DNA from: Viola odorata
Lineage: Eukaryota > Streptophyta > Magnoliopsida > Malpighiales > Violaceae
Length of the DNA: 64,000 nt
Direction of reading: 5' to 3'
Assembly (NCBI GenBank): GCA_963691705.1
Contig: OY829544.1
Location: 5,215,501 to 5,279,500, forward strand
In this document: in pieces, positions 11,986 through 22,699 of the stretch
Layout of the letters: every line of letters begins with the position of its first letter
Position numbering within the stretch: position 1 is the first letter of the stretch
The notes under the pieces: model-generated
Databases searched by the model: none
What the model was told of the DNA's origin: nothing
What the model saw: only the letters and a program-made list of their open reading frames with translations
Made by a program: the position numbers and the translations under genes

Positions 11986-12817
11986 GTGCGGCGGAGGAAT
12001 TCAAGAAGAAAGAGCTGTGGAGAGGTGTTTCTTTGACTTGAATAGATGGGTCCTTTTCTTCTGTTTTTTTGTTTTTCAAGAGGGGGAAGTGGTGAGGAAT
12101 ATATGCAAGTGAGGAGGTGACAAAACGGCATGCAAATTCTGGTGTTGACACGTCGATGAAAAGGTAAGGAAATGGTGGGACCCAGGATGGCGTAGAAGAA
12201 GCAAGTGGATGGTGAAGTAAGGATTTGGTGTGTTGTTTTCGTGTGTGCTTGAGTAGTGTTTTCCAATCTACGTTTTTTGCTTCTTCTTTGTGGAACGTTA
12301 AGGATTTTATAGGGAAAGATACTACCAATAAGGTTTTCAAAAGCTAGTGCGTTGCGTTAAATCTTTTATAGTTTAATTTTTTAAAAATTTTATTTAATTC
12401 GAGTCTAAAATTACGTATTTAAAAAAATGTTTGGATATCGTTTTCCTTTTCTTCTGTTTTTTTTTTGGGGTGCGTGGGGGAATGTGAATTAGTTGATTTG
12501 TTAAGATAACTCTAGAAGCTAGCTAGCTCAATTTGTTGATGATATATATTTGTTTTCCATAAAATCCGTTGGTTAAAACTGGTTTAATCTTTTTTTTTGT
12601 TATGATTATTCTTTGGATTTTACTCACTCACTTCTACATAATCTTGTTCAAAATGATAATTTGATGGCGGTTCATCTTTTGTTAGTGGTGGTAATCAGTA
12701 TGAGAAACAAAAAAAGGTGTAAAATTCGATCCAAAATCTTGTCCAGAGCCCAGGCCTTACGCTTGCTTCCCTATAAAGAGGAAATGCAACTACAATCAAA
12801 CTTCATATAATAATGAC
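11986..12817. other. VPE 5' flank, no gene seen
   Basis: Upstream region of the minus-strand VPE gene. It contains pyrimidine/purine-biased sequence and short open frames with no recognisable product. The promoter probably lies here, but I cannot point to a convincing core element. Confidence 0.5.
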
Positions 12818-15750
12818 CAGGAACGGATCGAGCCTAGGGCCAGGGTGAATTTTTTTTACCTTTAATTCAACCCTTAATTAAATTTCACCCTAGCAATGAT
12901 AGCACAATTGACTCCAAATCTAAAGGTCCCATGCTTGATTCACCTCCAAACCCTTTTTTTTAATTTTTTTAAGCCATTGTTTCCTCATTTCCCAAATCCC
13001 ATATACCACGAATCAATAGACCAAGAATCTTTAATTCAAAATCCCTAAAAATCTCTTTTTAATTTTTTTGAGCCTTCATCTTCATCGTCGCAAGAATCAA
13101 CAGCCACCAGCGCCTCCCTCTTCGCCTCCGCCACGGCCCACAGCCACCAACGCCTTCACCTCATCCCTCAGCCTCCTCCACCACAACCCGCCAAAGCTCA
13201 CCGCCATTGCCGCCTTCCCAACCCACCTCTCGTCCTTTATCTTTTATTTCCCATTCTTCTTTATTAAGGTACTCCATTCTTCTTTATTAATTTCCCAGAT
13301 TATAATCCTTCATTTTTTATTTATTTATTTATGTCAAAGAGATTGGATAGTTTTTAATTAATTAGAAGCACACATTCATTATTCTGTTTACGTCTCCAAT
13401 TTTTTCAATTCCTAGTTGTTGTAGTGTTTGTGTTCTTGGTATATTAGAGGATGGATGTTGAGTTTGTGCAGGAACGGATCCTAGTGCTGAAATGGTTGAT
13501 TTTGTTGGGTGTGTTTGGTGTGTCTAATTCTAGTGCTGAACTGGTGTCTGATTCTAGTGCAGCTATTAGTGTAGTTTCTAGGGATTTGAAGGAGTTCTTT
13601 CAATCTGATTCAGATGAACAAATATTAATAGGAGATGCATTTTTATTAAAATGGTTCACATGACTTGAGAATTAATATGCTAACTGTATTAATATCTTTT
13701 TTTTATAGATATGGACAAATATTTGATTAAATCATCTACTCAAGCATCATCGACATCATCAAATGTTGGTCTAAATGAAAGTGAAGAACGACTTGCGAAA
13801 AAGTCAAAGATATTTTTAGAAGTTGATTTGAAAAATCTTCCTACTGATCCAGGTATGCAACCTAAAATTTTAGCATATCATCCTAATGATCGGGATCAAA
13901 TTCGTAGAGCTTATATGTTGAAAGGTCCTTGTAAACCACGAGACGTAGAGTTTCCTAAAATATTAGTTGGAGGTATTCAACGACATTTTAATCCTAAATG
14001 GTATGATGAATTTGGTAATTGGTTGGAGTATAGTTCGTCAAAAAATGCTGTTTTTTGTTTATGTTGTTATTTGATGGGTTCAGAGAATGGAGAGCAAGGA
14101 GGGAGTGGTGTTTTTATTTCGACTGGCTTTGACAATTGGAAAGACATGAAAGTACGATTATAGAAACATATTAGTGGTGTTAATAGTAGTCATAATAATG
14201 CTTGGAGAAAATGTGAAGCATTGATGAATCAAAAGAAACATATTGAAGTGACTCTTTCTGAACAATCTAGTCAAGTGAAACAAGATTATCGGATTCAGTT
14301 GACTGCAGTAGTTGATTGTATTCGGTTTCTACTTCGTCAGGGACTAGCTTTTCGTGGTGATGTTGAGTCTGAAGATTTAATTAATAAAAAAAAAATTCTT
14401 GAGCTTTTACAGTTCCTTGCTAACCATAATGAAACCATTAGAAATATTTTGAGTCATGCTCGTGGAAATTTTAAGTTGGTAGCACCGAGTATCCAAAAAG
14501 AAATTATTAGTGTTGCATCTAGTGAGACTACTAGTATTATTCTTGAGGATATTGGAGATGATTTTTTTGCTATTTTAATTGATGAATGTCGTGACATATC
14601 AATTAAAGAGCAAATGGGTGTTGTTTTGTGGTATGTGAATAAAAATGGGTAAATTATTGAACGTTTTCTTAGTCTTGTTCATGTTACTGACACACGTGCT
14701 TGCTCTCTTAAGAAAGCCTTAGAGTTTTTATTTGCCAAACATAACTTGAGCTTGTCAAAGGTACGTGGGCAAGGTTATGATGGAGCAAGCAACATGCAAA
14801 GAGAATTGAATGGTCTTAAAAGTTTGATCTTGAAGGAGAATTCATGTGCATTTTATGTTCATTGTTTTGCACACCAACTTCAACTTGCACTTGTTATTGT
14901 TGCAAAAAAACAAGTTGCAATTTCATCTTTTTTTAATATGGTTGCTAATGTGTGCAATGTGGTTAGAGCTTCATGCAAAAGGCAAGATGTCCTTCGAGAG
15001 AAGCAAAAAGATCATCTGGTCGAAGGATTACAAAGTGGTGAAATATGTAGTGGAAAAAGTTTGAATCAAGAGAAGACCATTAAAAGAGCAGGAGATACTC
15101 GATGGGGTTCACATTATGGTACAATGCTTAGCTTAATCGGTTTATTCTCTTCAGTGATTGATGTGCTTGAAATGATAGAGGAAGATGGCTTGAACTTAGA
15201 GAAAAGAGGAGAAGCATGTGCATTATTGAATACGGTACAATATTTTGAATTTATATTTTGTTTGCATTTGATGAAGACCATATTAGGAATTACTAATGAA
15301 TTCTCTCAAGCACTTCAAAGAAAAGATCAAGACATAGTAAATGCTTTAGATTTACTCAAAGTATCCAAGTTGAGACTGCAGTCACTGAGGGATGAAGGTT
15401 GTATGTTATTACTTAATGAAGTATCTTTATTTTGTGGCAAGCATAATATAAATGTTCCAACTATGAGTGATATGCTTGTTGTCCAAGGTAGAGAATGAGA
15501 GAATCATGCAAGGATATCAAAAAATGAAAACTCGTAGAGAACAATTGTAAAAAGTACGTATATTGTATGAATTCTAATGTATAATTAATTTTTTTTCTAA
15601 ATTGTCTTCTTATTTATCTTTTTGTTAAGTTTATCTAAATATTTGTTATTTAGTGACGGATACAAATACTTTTAAGCATTTTTTCAATTTTTCATTCAGC
15701 TCGTTTGCCTTCTCTTTAAAATACTAAAAAAAAAAAATTCGGGGCAAGCA
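12818..15750 (+). mobile_element. hAT element, TTF/MYM-type (broken)
   Basis: It begins with a hAT-style terminus CAGGAACGGATCGAGCC at 12818 and carries a transposase relic in the sense direction. At the 3' side, 15640-15740 matches the left subterminal region of the element at 6944-8164 in reverse complement. The expected terminal inverted repeat after GGGGCAAGC is missing, so the 3' end is truncated or lost. The right limit near 15750 is approximate and no target duplication could be paired. Confidence 0.65.
13711..15498 (+). pseudogene. hAT transposase, TTF/zinc-finger MYM-type 1-like
   Basis: One reading frame of 596 codons, broken by two stops (TAG at 14161-14163, TAA at 14650-14652). 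The start MDKYLIKSS precedes a TTF-type zinc-finger region with GGIQRHFNPKWYDEFGNWLE and CLCCYLM. Then follow the transposase core with LIDECRDISIKEQM, GQGYDGASNMQRELNGLK and the CH motif YVHCFAHQLQLALV, and finally DTRWGSHYGTML. The C-terminal hAT dimerisation block is absent: the frame ends about where it should begin. These genes are often annotated as zinc finger MYM-type protein 1-like. It is not functional as it stands. Confidence 0.85.
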
Positions 15751-15840
15751 AGGAGGTCAACCTCTTTCAAATAGACAACATAAATTCTGGCAAAACAAAA
15801 TAACCAGAGGAAAAGAAAGCAAAAGCAATTCCCGTAGTAG

Positions 15841-15951
<111 letters not shown>

Positions 15952-16328
15952 TGAAAATAACCCTGATAATGACCGTTTAAATTTTAAACATAAATGGGGC
16001 TGAAATATGCAGAACTGAAAATGGAGGATGAGCTTTCCCCACAGCAATCAAGACAAATTCCCCAAATCCATCTAGTAAACAAGATACTCTCTCGTGTAAA
16101 TTTCAACATGGTATGAAAATTTGCATACAAAAACTTCACGCTCCACTTCCAAAAAGTGTCCAGCAAAAAAATTCCACAACTCAGAGGATCACTATTGCAA
16201 CATCTTATTCCAAAGAATGATCACTTCATTATAAGAAACAACAAACATAACACGAGGTGCGCGCCAATACGGCCCTCCAATAAGTCCGTTAGAATTTCAT
16301 CTGAATTAATGGAATCTGAATCACTCAG

Positions 16329-17234
16329 TCAGTATTTCCCTCTCCATGAATGCCACTTCAGTTTCAGCTGATACCACAACGGGGCAGTGCCCAGAATTCC
16401 TTGCGCTAACCGTGGATCAAACACATCAAACTGTACCCGACTTAGTGAGTCCAACAGAACTTGGGCAGGCACAGCTGGAAGAAGCACTGGGATGGCTTCA
16501 GCAGGCACCGTTCCAGCCAATTCATGAGCCTTCAGCAAATGACTATTAGCCACTGATGCAATCTCAAAGACAGCGTTGGATAAGCCCTCTCGTGAATCCA
16601 AGCGAATTTCTGATCGACCTCCCTCCTTAACCAACAATCCGTGTTTGGCTGCAAGTTCAGCTGGAATGTAAGGGAACTGGCGGCTGCGGCCAGCATGATA
16701 TGGCAGTGACCTAAGCAGCAAAAGGAGTCCACTTGCCTTACCAACATGAGAAGCCGCATGATCAGCAGCAGTGGACCTTATGCAACCAGCTTGAAGTGTC
16801 ATGTACAATAAAGTTGATACAGTATCCTCAGCATATTTCTCTAACTCATCCACAGTTTCTGGAATGTCAGTAACATCTCTCCTAGCATCACTAATTCGTG
16901 CTTCGACTGATCGTTTTAGCCATGCCTTGCTAATTCTATTCTCATATACCACAGAAGCAAGTGCTTGTGCTGTTGGGTGCTCAATTAACTTATTGGCATA
17001 AATCTTATCTATCACCTCTTGCCACCAGAGAAGGCGCATAAGCCCGATCTTTGGATCCGAAGCAACATCTATTGCTCTTGCAGTTTCAACATTGAAAGCA
17101 CGGAGGGCAAATGCAGCTTTGCGCATGTTAGGAGGAATTTCAAGAAGACAGAGATAGTGATGATAATCATAGCTTCTCACTTGCTTTACACAGTGAGAAA
17201 ATGCAGCACCTAAGCTACTAGAAGCACCCTTCAT
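16329..17234 (-). CDS. NDUFAF6: NDUFAF6-like complex I assembly factor
   Basis: Single uninterrupted frame of 301 aa from ATG 17234. It belongs to the squalene/phytoene synthase-like fold: the start has SHCVKQVRSYDYHHYLCLLE and PPNMRKAAFALRAFNVETA, then IGLMRLLWWQEVIDKIYANK and HPTAQALASVV. Aspartate-rich prenyl-transferase motifs are not conserved, as expected for the NDUFAF6 branch. NDUFAF6 acts in mitochondria in early assembly of respiratory complex I (known mainly from animals and by orthology in plants). The N terminus is short for a presequence, so an upstream non-coding or coding exon around 17240-17560 is possible. The 3' flank abuts the truncated hAT at 12818-15750. Confidence 0.9.
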   Translation of the reverse strand: MKGASSSLGAAFSHCVKQVRSYDYHHYLCLLEIPPNMRKAAFALRAFNVETARAIDVASDPKIGLMRLLWWQEVIDKIYANKLIEHPTAQALASVVYENRISKAWLKRSVEARISDARRDVTDIPETVDELEKYAEDTVSTLLYMTLQAGCIRSTAADHAASHVGKASGLLLLLRSLPYHAGRSRQFPYIPAELAAKHGLLVKEGGRSEIRLDSREGLSNAVFEIASVANSHLLKAHELAGTVPAEAIPVLLPAVPAQVLLDSLSRVQFDVFDPRLAQGILGTAPLWYQLKLKWHSWRGKY

Positions 17235-18120
17235 CGAAACCCCACCGAAATTCCTCCTATAAAAACTGGCAAATCTAAGAGAAGTCAGAGGACGCTACAT
17301 ATTAAAAGTCAAATAAACATTTCACCTAGACATTTCATCAAACAGGGACAGGGTGTTCATATCCACACCCATCTCTTTGCAAATTAACACCGTAAAAGCT
17401 TCAAGAAGCGCGCATTTAGTACGCGCGATAATTCAAATATGCTACGGACGGGAATGGGGATATCAGAGATGGTTGAAGGATTATCAACTATGTTGAAGAG
17501 ACGAAAGAATTTTGAAGATTTACCGAGTAAGTGCGAGAGAGAGGTCGGAAATACTCAGGCGGAGGCTGCGGTGGTTCAACTTACTTGACGGCGAGTCAAG
17601 GCGGAAGTTACTGAGATCGGTGGTCGTGTGGTTCCGGCACGAAACTGCGAGATTATAAATTGTGAATCGGTGGGCGTGTTGGCATCCGCACGAGTTCTGT
17701 AATATGTAAACGCCAGCGCTTGTCATTTTGACAGGAAACGCACCGTTTTGACTACTCAAACAAGGAAATTCATTTTCTGTAACTTATTCAGGTTAAATTT
17801 CTCATTTTCCCCAATCACTTCCTAATTATACATTCACTTTTGATGAAATTATGTTCATTTTCACAGATGTTTACATTAAAACTTCAGTATAATTACTATT
17901 AAATATTTTTGTTATTTATTTTAAACTATTTGATCGGCATTCATTTATCAGATAAGATATTTAAAATAATTTCAAAAAAAGATAAGATATTTAAAACAAT
18001 AGGGATTGTTATTTTCCTTGCAAGAACACACATGAATGAAGGACAAATAAATAAAAAAATGTTATTAGAATTTGTGGCACCTGTACTCGATTTAAATGAC
18101 TAATTTGGCAGCTCTCTTCT
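17235..18120. other. NDUFAF6 upstream region, no gene seen
   Basis: It probably includes the promoter and perhaps a 5'-UTR intron of the minus-strand NDUFAF6-like gene (the first 300 bp are less AT-rich). The part beyond 17800 is AT-rich with no recognisable coding content. Confidence 0.5.
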
Positions 18121-18130
18121 ATTTTCATTT

Positions 18131-19660
18131 GGGGTAATAGTATAAAAACTCCTGAACTATACTCGAAAAACAGAAACCTCCCCTGGATTAAAAAAATTCA
18201 AATCGGGGTCCTTAACCTAAAGGTCAACGAAATTGAAGTCCAATTCTGTTAGTTTGACTTATTAATGTCGGTTGCTCTAACATGCAACTAAGATTTTTTT
18301 TTATATAAAATTAGGGTATTAATTTTTAAAATTCAGAAAAATAATGTTATTAATTTAAACAATTTAAATAGATAATATAATTAATTAAAAAAATCTAGAA
18401 AATACTATAATTAATTTTAAAAATCCAAAATGCATCTCATCCTCACCCTTATTTTTCCGATTCATTCATTTTGGAGAAACAATTAACATCAACCATGGCA
18501 AAAAAAAAAAATTGTTGGTAAATTCAGTTCTTTTGTTTAATTTGCTATCTCTATCTCCCAACTAATCCACCTTCACCTCTACATAATCTAACCATCTATG
18601 TTTAATTTGCTATCTTTGATTTATTTAATTTAAATCATTTATACAAATTAAGAACCCTAGAATTAAATATTTTTTTATTTATTTTCCTTTCTCCTTCCCT
18701 TCATCATCTCTCTTCTTTTCTGCAAAACCTGGAAATCCTTAGCATCACCATCGTAACCTTGAATCGGCGGTTTAGAAGAAGCAATCGATCTAGTCTCAGA
18801 TCTAGTCTCACCCAACCGGATCAGAAAAATAATGTAATTAATTTAAAAAATTCAGAAAAATAATATAATTAATTCCTCATTTTCATTTCCAAAATTTGTA
18901 CAATAACCATTTTCATTGCCATGGAAGTGATGGAGTTGATTGTAAAAAACATGAAGAAGTTGGGCGAACTGCAGAGGAGGGACCTTTAATTTCACCAAAA
19001 CCCCAATCTCAAGAACCCTAATTTCACATCACAACTCATCCTTCAATCCCATCACCACCACTACCACCACATTCAAACTCAGCTCCTCTGCCGCTTTCGA
19101 TCCAACCATCACCACACTCACTCCCTCCACTTCCATTTCCACAACCTCTACTCCCAGCCAATCCTTAAGATCCGTTTAATTGAGATTATGGTGCAGATCT
19201 GAAATGGATGGATAATTGGTGGTAGGAAGGAGAAGAGGAGACAAGAAGAAGAGAGACGGGATTTGAAAAACATCCAACCGGTAGAACAAATTCGAGAATG
19301 CGAACGAATCGGAGTAATCAAGGAGAGAAAGGAAAAAAGGAAAAAAAAGAAAGAAAGGAAGAAAAAAAAGGAGAGGAGAAGTGTAGTGGTGGTGATGGGA
19401 GAAGAAGGAGGACGAGAGGTTTTTGGTGTTGAAAAAAAAGAGAGAAAAGAAAGAAAGAAAGGAAAGAAAAAAAAAGGTAACCGGGTGTCCAAAGTGTATC
19501 TGGTTATAATAAGTCATCATTAACAGACCGTTTGGTTGACTGACAGAATAGACCTACACTTCATTGACTTTAAGTGCAGGGAAGGTGGAATAAAAAATTT
19601 ATAGTCTAGGGGAGGTGTCTGTTTTTCGCGTTAGTACAGAGGGTCTAAATGTTATTGCCC
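18131..19660. mobile_element. Mutator-like element (non-autonomous)
   Basis: Long imperfect terminal inverted repeats of about 120 bp. The left one begins GGGGTAATAGTATAAA; the right one, reverse-complemented, begins GGGCAATAACATTTAG, and both share CGAAAAACAGA and ACCTCCCCT. Flanks are ATTTTCATTT (18121-18130) and ATTTTCGTTT (19661-19670), a 9-10 bp duplication with one change, as expected for MULEs. No transposase is present. The interior has leader-like C/T-rich sequence and a polypurine tract. A short ATG frame near 18920 may be part of a captured gene but is not identifiable. Confidence 0.72.
19318..19475 (+). repeat. Polypurine tract
   Basis: About 155 bp of almost pure A/G on the plus strand (GGAAAAAAGG and GAAAGAAAGGAAG-type units), inside the Mutator-like element near its right arm. 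Open frames across it are compositional artefacts. Confidence 0.8.
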
Positions 19661-19677
19661 ATTTTCGTTTTAAAAGG

Positions 19678-20705
19678 CACTTGTACTCAAAAGAAATGTC
19701 ACATTTGGCACTTCCCCTATCGTCGTTAGTCTCTTGCTGTTAACTGTCCTACGTGGCATGACACGTCGGATGCCACATCATAAGCTGCTGACGTGTCATG
19801 CCACGTAAGCAACCCGGACCAAACTTTACCATCTTAAAAAATTCAAGGACTAAAATATATTTTCATTTTTCTGTTTATTTTTCCAGAATTTTAGAATCTT
19901 TCTTCCCCTTTCTACGGTACCTACAGCAAGAAAAGAAAAGAAAACAATATGTTGACATATTCTATAGCATCCTTAAGAGCTAATCTAGGGAAACAATATA
20001 TTGGGATTTTTTAATTTTTCGAACAGAAAAACGATTGGAATTTAGTTTGTCTTTCCCCATTTAATTATTGTCAAAACTTTCTCCAGTTGCAATTCTTTTC
20101 TCTAACATGCTCTACATTTAATTTGGCTGAAATTCTCAATCATAAAACTTGTTTTTTTCTTTTTTCGTGATTATTATCTGCAAACCTAACAGATGATGCT
20201 AGACAACAGATAATCATAAAAAGAAAATGAATTAGCTTGAAAGGCCTAATTATAATTAAGAAAGTGGTTAAATTGATGTTGGGAGCTAGCTATAAGAAGC
20301 ACGCTAACCTTCTGCTGCCGCTGCTGCCGCTGCCAGAGGGCGATCATCATCTGGCGCATCTGGGCGCTGAGCGAATCGAACCGGCCAAGTAAATCATCTT
20401 GCTTCTTGTTCGAGTCTTGCTGCAGCGACTGTATCTGCTCCTTCAGCTGCGACACCTGCAGGTACCGTAGAAAGGGGAAGAAAGATTCTGGAATTCTGGA
20501 AAAATAAACAGAAAAATGAAAATACATTTTATTCCATAATTTTTTGAAGAGGGTAAAGTTTAGTCCAGGTTGCTTACGTGGCATGACGGATCAGCAGCTT
20601 ATGATGTGACATTCGACGTGTCATACCACATAGGAAAATTAACGGCAAGAGACTAACGATATTAAGAGGAGGTGCTAAATGTGACATTTCTTTTTAGTAC
20701 AGGTG
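19678..20705. mobile_element. Mutator-like element with 250-bp arms (Pack-MULE candidate)
   Basis: Left arm about 19678-19926 and right arm about 20455-20705 are inverted copies roughly 250 bp long. Both start with CAC(T/C)TGTACT...AAAGAAATGTCACATTT and end at CTACGGTACCT(A/G)CAG. The interior of about 530 bp is unique and includes an exon-like coiled-coil segment on the minus strand. The left end lies only about 17 bp from the neighbouring Mutator-like element. I could not find a clear target duplication, so the outer ends are uncertain by a few bases. Confidence 0.72.
20309..20455 (-). pseudogene. Exon-like coiled-coil segment inside the element
   Basis: A 147-bp open segment between a CTGCAG acceptor and a GTTAGC donor, phase 0/0. 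It encodes 49 residues beginning VSQLKEQIQSLQQDSNKKQD and ending in Q/R-rich ALWQRQQRQQK: a heptad-like, highly charged coiled coil. The acceptor AG coincides with the inner end of the right arm. I do not recognise the source gene; a C-terminal coiled coil of a plant CACTA-type transposase or of a transcription regulator would fit. It looks like a captured exon. Confidence 0.5.
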
Positions 20706-21490
20706 AAAAAATTCTAATAACCCAATAAAAAAAACTCTCTGGAAAAACCCTGCCGCACGTATCTCAATGGTGCCGTGGGTGGCGCAATGGTGTTAAATAT
20801 ATTTCATTATGTATCATGCATGATTCATCAAGATATTTTAAGTAGTCATTACAATATTTTCAATATATAGGTCGTTATGACTCTTATGCAGCGTAACGAT
20901 CGATATCATTACGTAACACTATTATATGTCGTTGTGATCTTTATTTGACACCTTTACACCTATATAGACTTTTCATATATGTACAATATTTTTTTGTTCC
21001 CAATCTTTTCGACGTTAAATTATTCTTGTTTAAACAAAAGAGGATGCATCTCCCAACATAATTTTAATATTTTTATCAGATTCTACAGGCTCGAACATAA
21101 AACTTAAATTAATGATGAAGTAAATTAATTGATTTTTAATTATTTTGATTCTAAATGTATAAATTATGCATGTATATTGGAACTATGATTTGAAAAACCA
21201 ACATGAGACTCTTAATGTGGAGCGCATTACAGGTAGGTATTTATCTTGGCTATTTTTTTTTGGTTGAAATCCAAGTACACAAACTTTCCATACTCCTTCT
21301 CTGGTATTGCGAAAGATGAGGAGTGGAGAGACTTTTGGAGTAGTAATTTTTTATTTTTATTGTTGGTTTTGTGTTATCTCACCTTTACGGAGGGGTGACA
21401 TCTCCTTGGTGTTTGCTCGCTAGGGTCGATATTAGTAAAGTTTGCGATAGACTTGTGATCCTCTTTTCGGTTTTGCCTTTTAGGTTCTGT
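20706..21490. other. Intergenic, no gene seen
   Basis: AT-rich sequence with no recognisable coding or repeat structure apart from short homopolymer runs. Confidence 0.5.
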
Positions 21491-21870
21491 ATGAGAACAA
21501 GGATTATGGTGGAATTGAAAGGGAGAGAGAAATTTTTTAAATTTTACCTTGTATGAGAAAAAAAAGTCTAAAGGAATGAAAGAAAATGCAACATAATGCA
21601 GAGGAAATACATTGTAGAAATTTCCTTCCGGGTCCATAAAATATTCCCTTAATATCCTTGCTCTTTTCTTCACATTTTTTTATTATTGTAGAGCCTTATT
21701 TTTGACTAAACTCTTTTCTTGGTTCCTTCTCCATTATTGAACAAACGTTTCCCCTTCTTCGTTCCCTCTCCAATTGAACAAACGCTTCATTTTCTTCGTT
21801 CACAATAGGTTTGTACATCTTGTTTCAATAATCTTATTATTAGTCTTGTTTTAATAATCTTCTGCATCCG

Positions 21871-21975
21871 TTGTTGAAGGCTTTCACTGCAGGTCTTGGC
21901 ATCACTACAATCTATCTCACTGTCACTTTCTCTGTCAACGTCTACAGAGGTCACGCTTGGCACAACGCCCAATCG
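21871..21975 (+). other. Exon-like open segment with membrane helix
   Basis: The segment reads LLKAFTAGLGITTIYLTVTF then SVNVYRGHAWHNAQS and ends at a GT donor (21976). It looks like a first exon of a small membrane protein, with a TTG where ATG might be expected before KAFTAG. I do not recognise the family. It lies near the left part of the decayed Harbinger element and may be a captured or leftover gene fragment. Confidence 0.3.
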
Positions 21976-22699
21976 GTACTTCCTAACCCATAATTATCTT
22001 CTCATTTGGAAATTCAATACTCGTTAGATGAAATCTTGTATCTATTTTTTGCTTCTTAGATGTCGACCCATCTGGTCTCTCTCCAGCTCTAAATGACTTT
22101 AATGTTGTTGGCAATTTATTCTGTTGTGATTATGGGTTTAGGATTTTGATAATGACTTGTATTGGGGGAGCGTTTTTAGTATTGATGGTGTTTCCTCTTC
22201 AGTTCCCTTTTTCTTCTGCCCAACTTCAAGAAAAAAATTGTAGGAGCAAGTTTAGGGTTTTGTGTATGTTATATTTTTTGTTGCCCTTGATTTGGTGGGT
22301 TCAAGATTTTTATCTTTTGGGGTTGATTCCTTGATAAGGGTGGCAAGGTTGTTTTGTTGATCCTAGAAGGATGATGATTCGATGTATGTTCTCATTGTCG
22401 AATGCCGATGATTGTGTTAGTGGTCTCTGTGAATATTAGCTTAATGCAAATTCAATAGATCACAATATTTTCAAGATGTGGTGTGATGAGATTCATTCGC
22501 TTACGTTGCCACTTGCTTATGAATCACCTAATGTTTGAATTGTGTAGGAATTATAGTATACTCCCATGGTTGTGTACATAATTAGAGTGCTTATTTTCTG
22601 TGAGCTTGATTATAGAATAACACTGGTTGTTATCCATCTTCTCACTCATCAGATATTGCTTCCCTGGTAATCTCTGATCTTTTTAATGCACGAAAACAA

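Noticed and set aside
13451..13663. Separate small gene upstream of the hAT transposase
   Set aside because: The 70-codon frame is inside the element and shows no recognisable product. It is probably leader sequence.
19263..19523. Lys/Glu-rich and complementary Phe/Ser-rich open frames
   Set aside because: They are artefacts of a polypurine tract.
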